From positions 1 to 34,511 of the forward strand of contig DAOURK010000036.1 in NCBI GenBank assembly GCA_030625085.1: DNA of 34,511 nucleotides, read 5' to 3'. The translations under genes and the position numbers were made by a program. The notes under the pieces are model-generated. The model saw nothing but the letters and a program-made list of their open reading frames with translations. It had not been told where the DNA came from and ran no database searches. Source of the stretch: Pseudomonadota bacterium. Its GTDB lineage: Bacteria > SZUA-182 > DTGQ01. Below, one piece after another: positions 33,649 to 34,511 of the stretch; positions within the stretch are counted from its first letter, which is position 1; every line of letters starts with the position of its first letter.

Positions 33649-34202
33649 CCGATAATTACCAAAGATTACACCTCATACCTGAGAGCCTCTAAAATACCTC
33701 AAAATTCGATTCAGAGAATTGCTGAATAAATCCTATGGGGATAAACCGAAAATAAGAAGAAAAGTATGATTCGAGAACAACCAGATAAAATATATTGCTT
33801 TGTTCATGCTGCCCTGGCCACCTCCATGAATTCTAAAAATCTGTACCCCTTGTTTTCGGCACCTCAAGGGTAGTAAAATATTAATAGCCGTCAGTATTGT
33901 GAACTTCGTGAATTTTTATCCATCCTCCTTTTCGGCGTAAAACTGAAGGTTACAATATTGACGGTGATTGTACCTATCCTTTAACCTCGCCGTCAGGAGC
34001 TCCCCCCTGATGGGCGCTAATTTTTACGTTCGATGATTTAAATTTGATTTTATGAAATTATTCTGGTATATTTTTATATGTAGTCTATATTTTTCATCCC
34101 GCCTATAATAACTTTCCCAGCCATATTAGTATTAACACTGATTTGTTTATTAATGATTTTGGGGGGTAACAATCATTACTGGGGGAAGAGGGGTGTTACA
34201 AG
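33649..34202. other. Gene-poor region with hairpins
   Basis: About 550 bp without a convincing gene. Visible are a hairpin TACCCCTTG/CAAGGGTA around 33844-33872, an inverted pair CCGTCAGTATTGT (33888-33900) and ACAATATTGACGG (33952-33964) with one mismatch and a 51-nt loop, and three G-runs (6, 5 and 4 bases) at 34161-34193. A 35-codon frame at 33766-33873 has only a weak ribosome binding site and is not called. Confidence 0.4.
33888..33964. repeat. 13-bp inverted repeat with 51-nt interior
   Basis: CCGTCAGTATTGT and ACAATATTGACGG are inverted with a single mismatch. The interior is not obviously structured. The arrangement could be a small non-autonomous element, a long hairpin or the ends of something excised. 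Only one copy is in the window. Confidence 0.4.
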
Positions 34203-34286
34203 ATGGCAAGATTATTAAATCTGTTGGTAGCATTACTTTCTATTCTATACTTTGTTTCGCTTTATATTCAATATGCCTTTCGTTAG
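34203..34286 (+). CDS. Possible 27-aa single-span membrane peptide
   Basis: ATG 34203 is nine bases after GAGGGG (34187-34193), and the 27 codons end at TAG. The peptide is M-A-R followed by a continuous hydrophobic helix with leucine, valine, isoleucine and aromatic residues, ending Q-Y-A-F-R. The arginine on each side of one 20-residue span is typical of small bacterial membrane proteins. It is too short for homology by eye. It sits in otherwise empty DNA at the end of the remnant element. Confidence 0.4.
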   Translation: MARLLNLLVALLSILYFVSLYIQYAFR

Positions 34287-34511
34287 GAAAATAAATTGTT
34301 GACGATTATCTTTTTAATTTACTCTTGATTGGTCCTATACCTTTGCGCTTATAAAAGCTCGGTAACCCCAACGTCACGGCCGGTATGCACCAAACCCACC
34401 ATTAGCTACAAGCACTGAACCCATCTCCAAGAAGCTAACCATATGAAATCATTAGAAATGACCTTTTAGAAATAAAATTTATTGCAACTGGGAGCCAAGC
34501 TCTTGTATCTG
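34287..34511. other. Right end of window, nothing recognised
   Basis: This 225-bp end shows no gene, repeat or tRNA. TTGACG at 34299-34304 resembles a -35 box, but no good -10 follows at the right distance. Confidence 0.4.

Noticed and set aside
33766..33873. 35-codon frame after the Bro-N gene
   Set aside because: Only a weak purine run precedes it, and its end overlaps a hairpin; no evidence that it is coding.
34299..34330. Promoter at TTGACG near the right end
   Set aside because: No -10 box at suitable spacing and no gene follows within the window.

Overview
The window looks like chromosomal DNA of an anaerobic, AT-rich bacterium, most likely a deltaproteobacterium (Desulfobacterota). 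The evidence is a complete Rnf complex in the order rnfCDGEAB, a tetraheme c-type cytochrome, a siroheme/heme cluster with a fused cobA-hemD and a CcsA-type cytochrome c assembly protein, and a phasin-like/UbiB pair. This placement rests on gene content and order only; there is no rRNA or other marker. Many genes start without a strong Shine-Dalgarno site, and TTG and GTG starts occur. No tRNA, rRNA or CRISPR array was seen.

Layout. (1) 1-2700: a 430-aa protein of unknown function on the minus strand, a 600-bp intergenic region with a possible structured RNA, a near-consensus sigma-70 promoter and a MITE-like repeat, then a secreted tetraheme cytochrome followed by a perfect 19-bp hairpin. 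(2) 2739-15617: a long plus-strand run with short gaps and several ATGA overlaps. It holds an in-frame rpiB-glyA fusion, dCMP deaminase, rnfCDGEAB, precorrin-2 dehydrogenase, a CcsA-like protein, hemA, hemC, a possible 27-codon ORF and cobA-hemD. (3) 16007-19865: hemB, two TrkA-type proteins (the first an N-domain only) and trkH. (4) 19866-23820: repeats, a hybrid histidine kinase and adenine deaminase. (5) 24013-31946: lipA-hom-nadA-alaS, tightly packed, then the phasin-like protein and UbiB. (6) 31947-34511: a gene-poor end with a truncated tyrosine recombinase, a Bro-N gene, two TAACC/GGTTA palindromes, an isolated terminator and a possible small membrane peptide. It reads as the decayed remains of an integrated element.

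How the genes fit together. GlyA makes methylene-tetrahydrofolate and dCMP deaminase makes dUMP, the two inputs of thymidylate synthesis. Rnf couples ferredoxin and NAD to an ion gradient. HemA, HemB, HemC and the HemD part carry glutamyl-tRNA to uroporphyrinogen III; the CobA part and SirC carry it to sirohydrochlorin, the branch point to siroheme, B12 and, in many anaerobes, heme through siroheme. CcsA then serves heme attachment to c-type cytochromes such as the one at 2002. TrkA/TrkH is a potassium uptake system.

Points most worth a second look: the RpiB-GlyA fusion, the coupled small ORF before cobA-hemD, the inverted pair of 122-bp repeats, the Rnf-to-tetrapyrrole super-cluster, and the remnant element at the right end.
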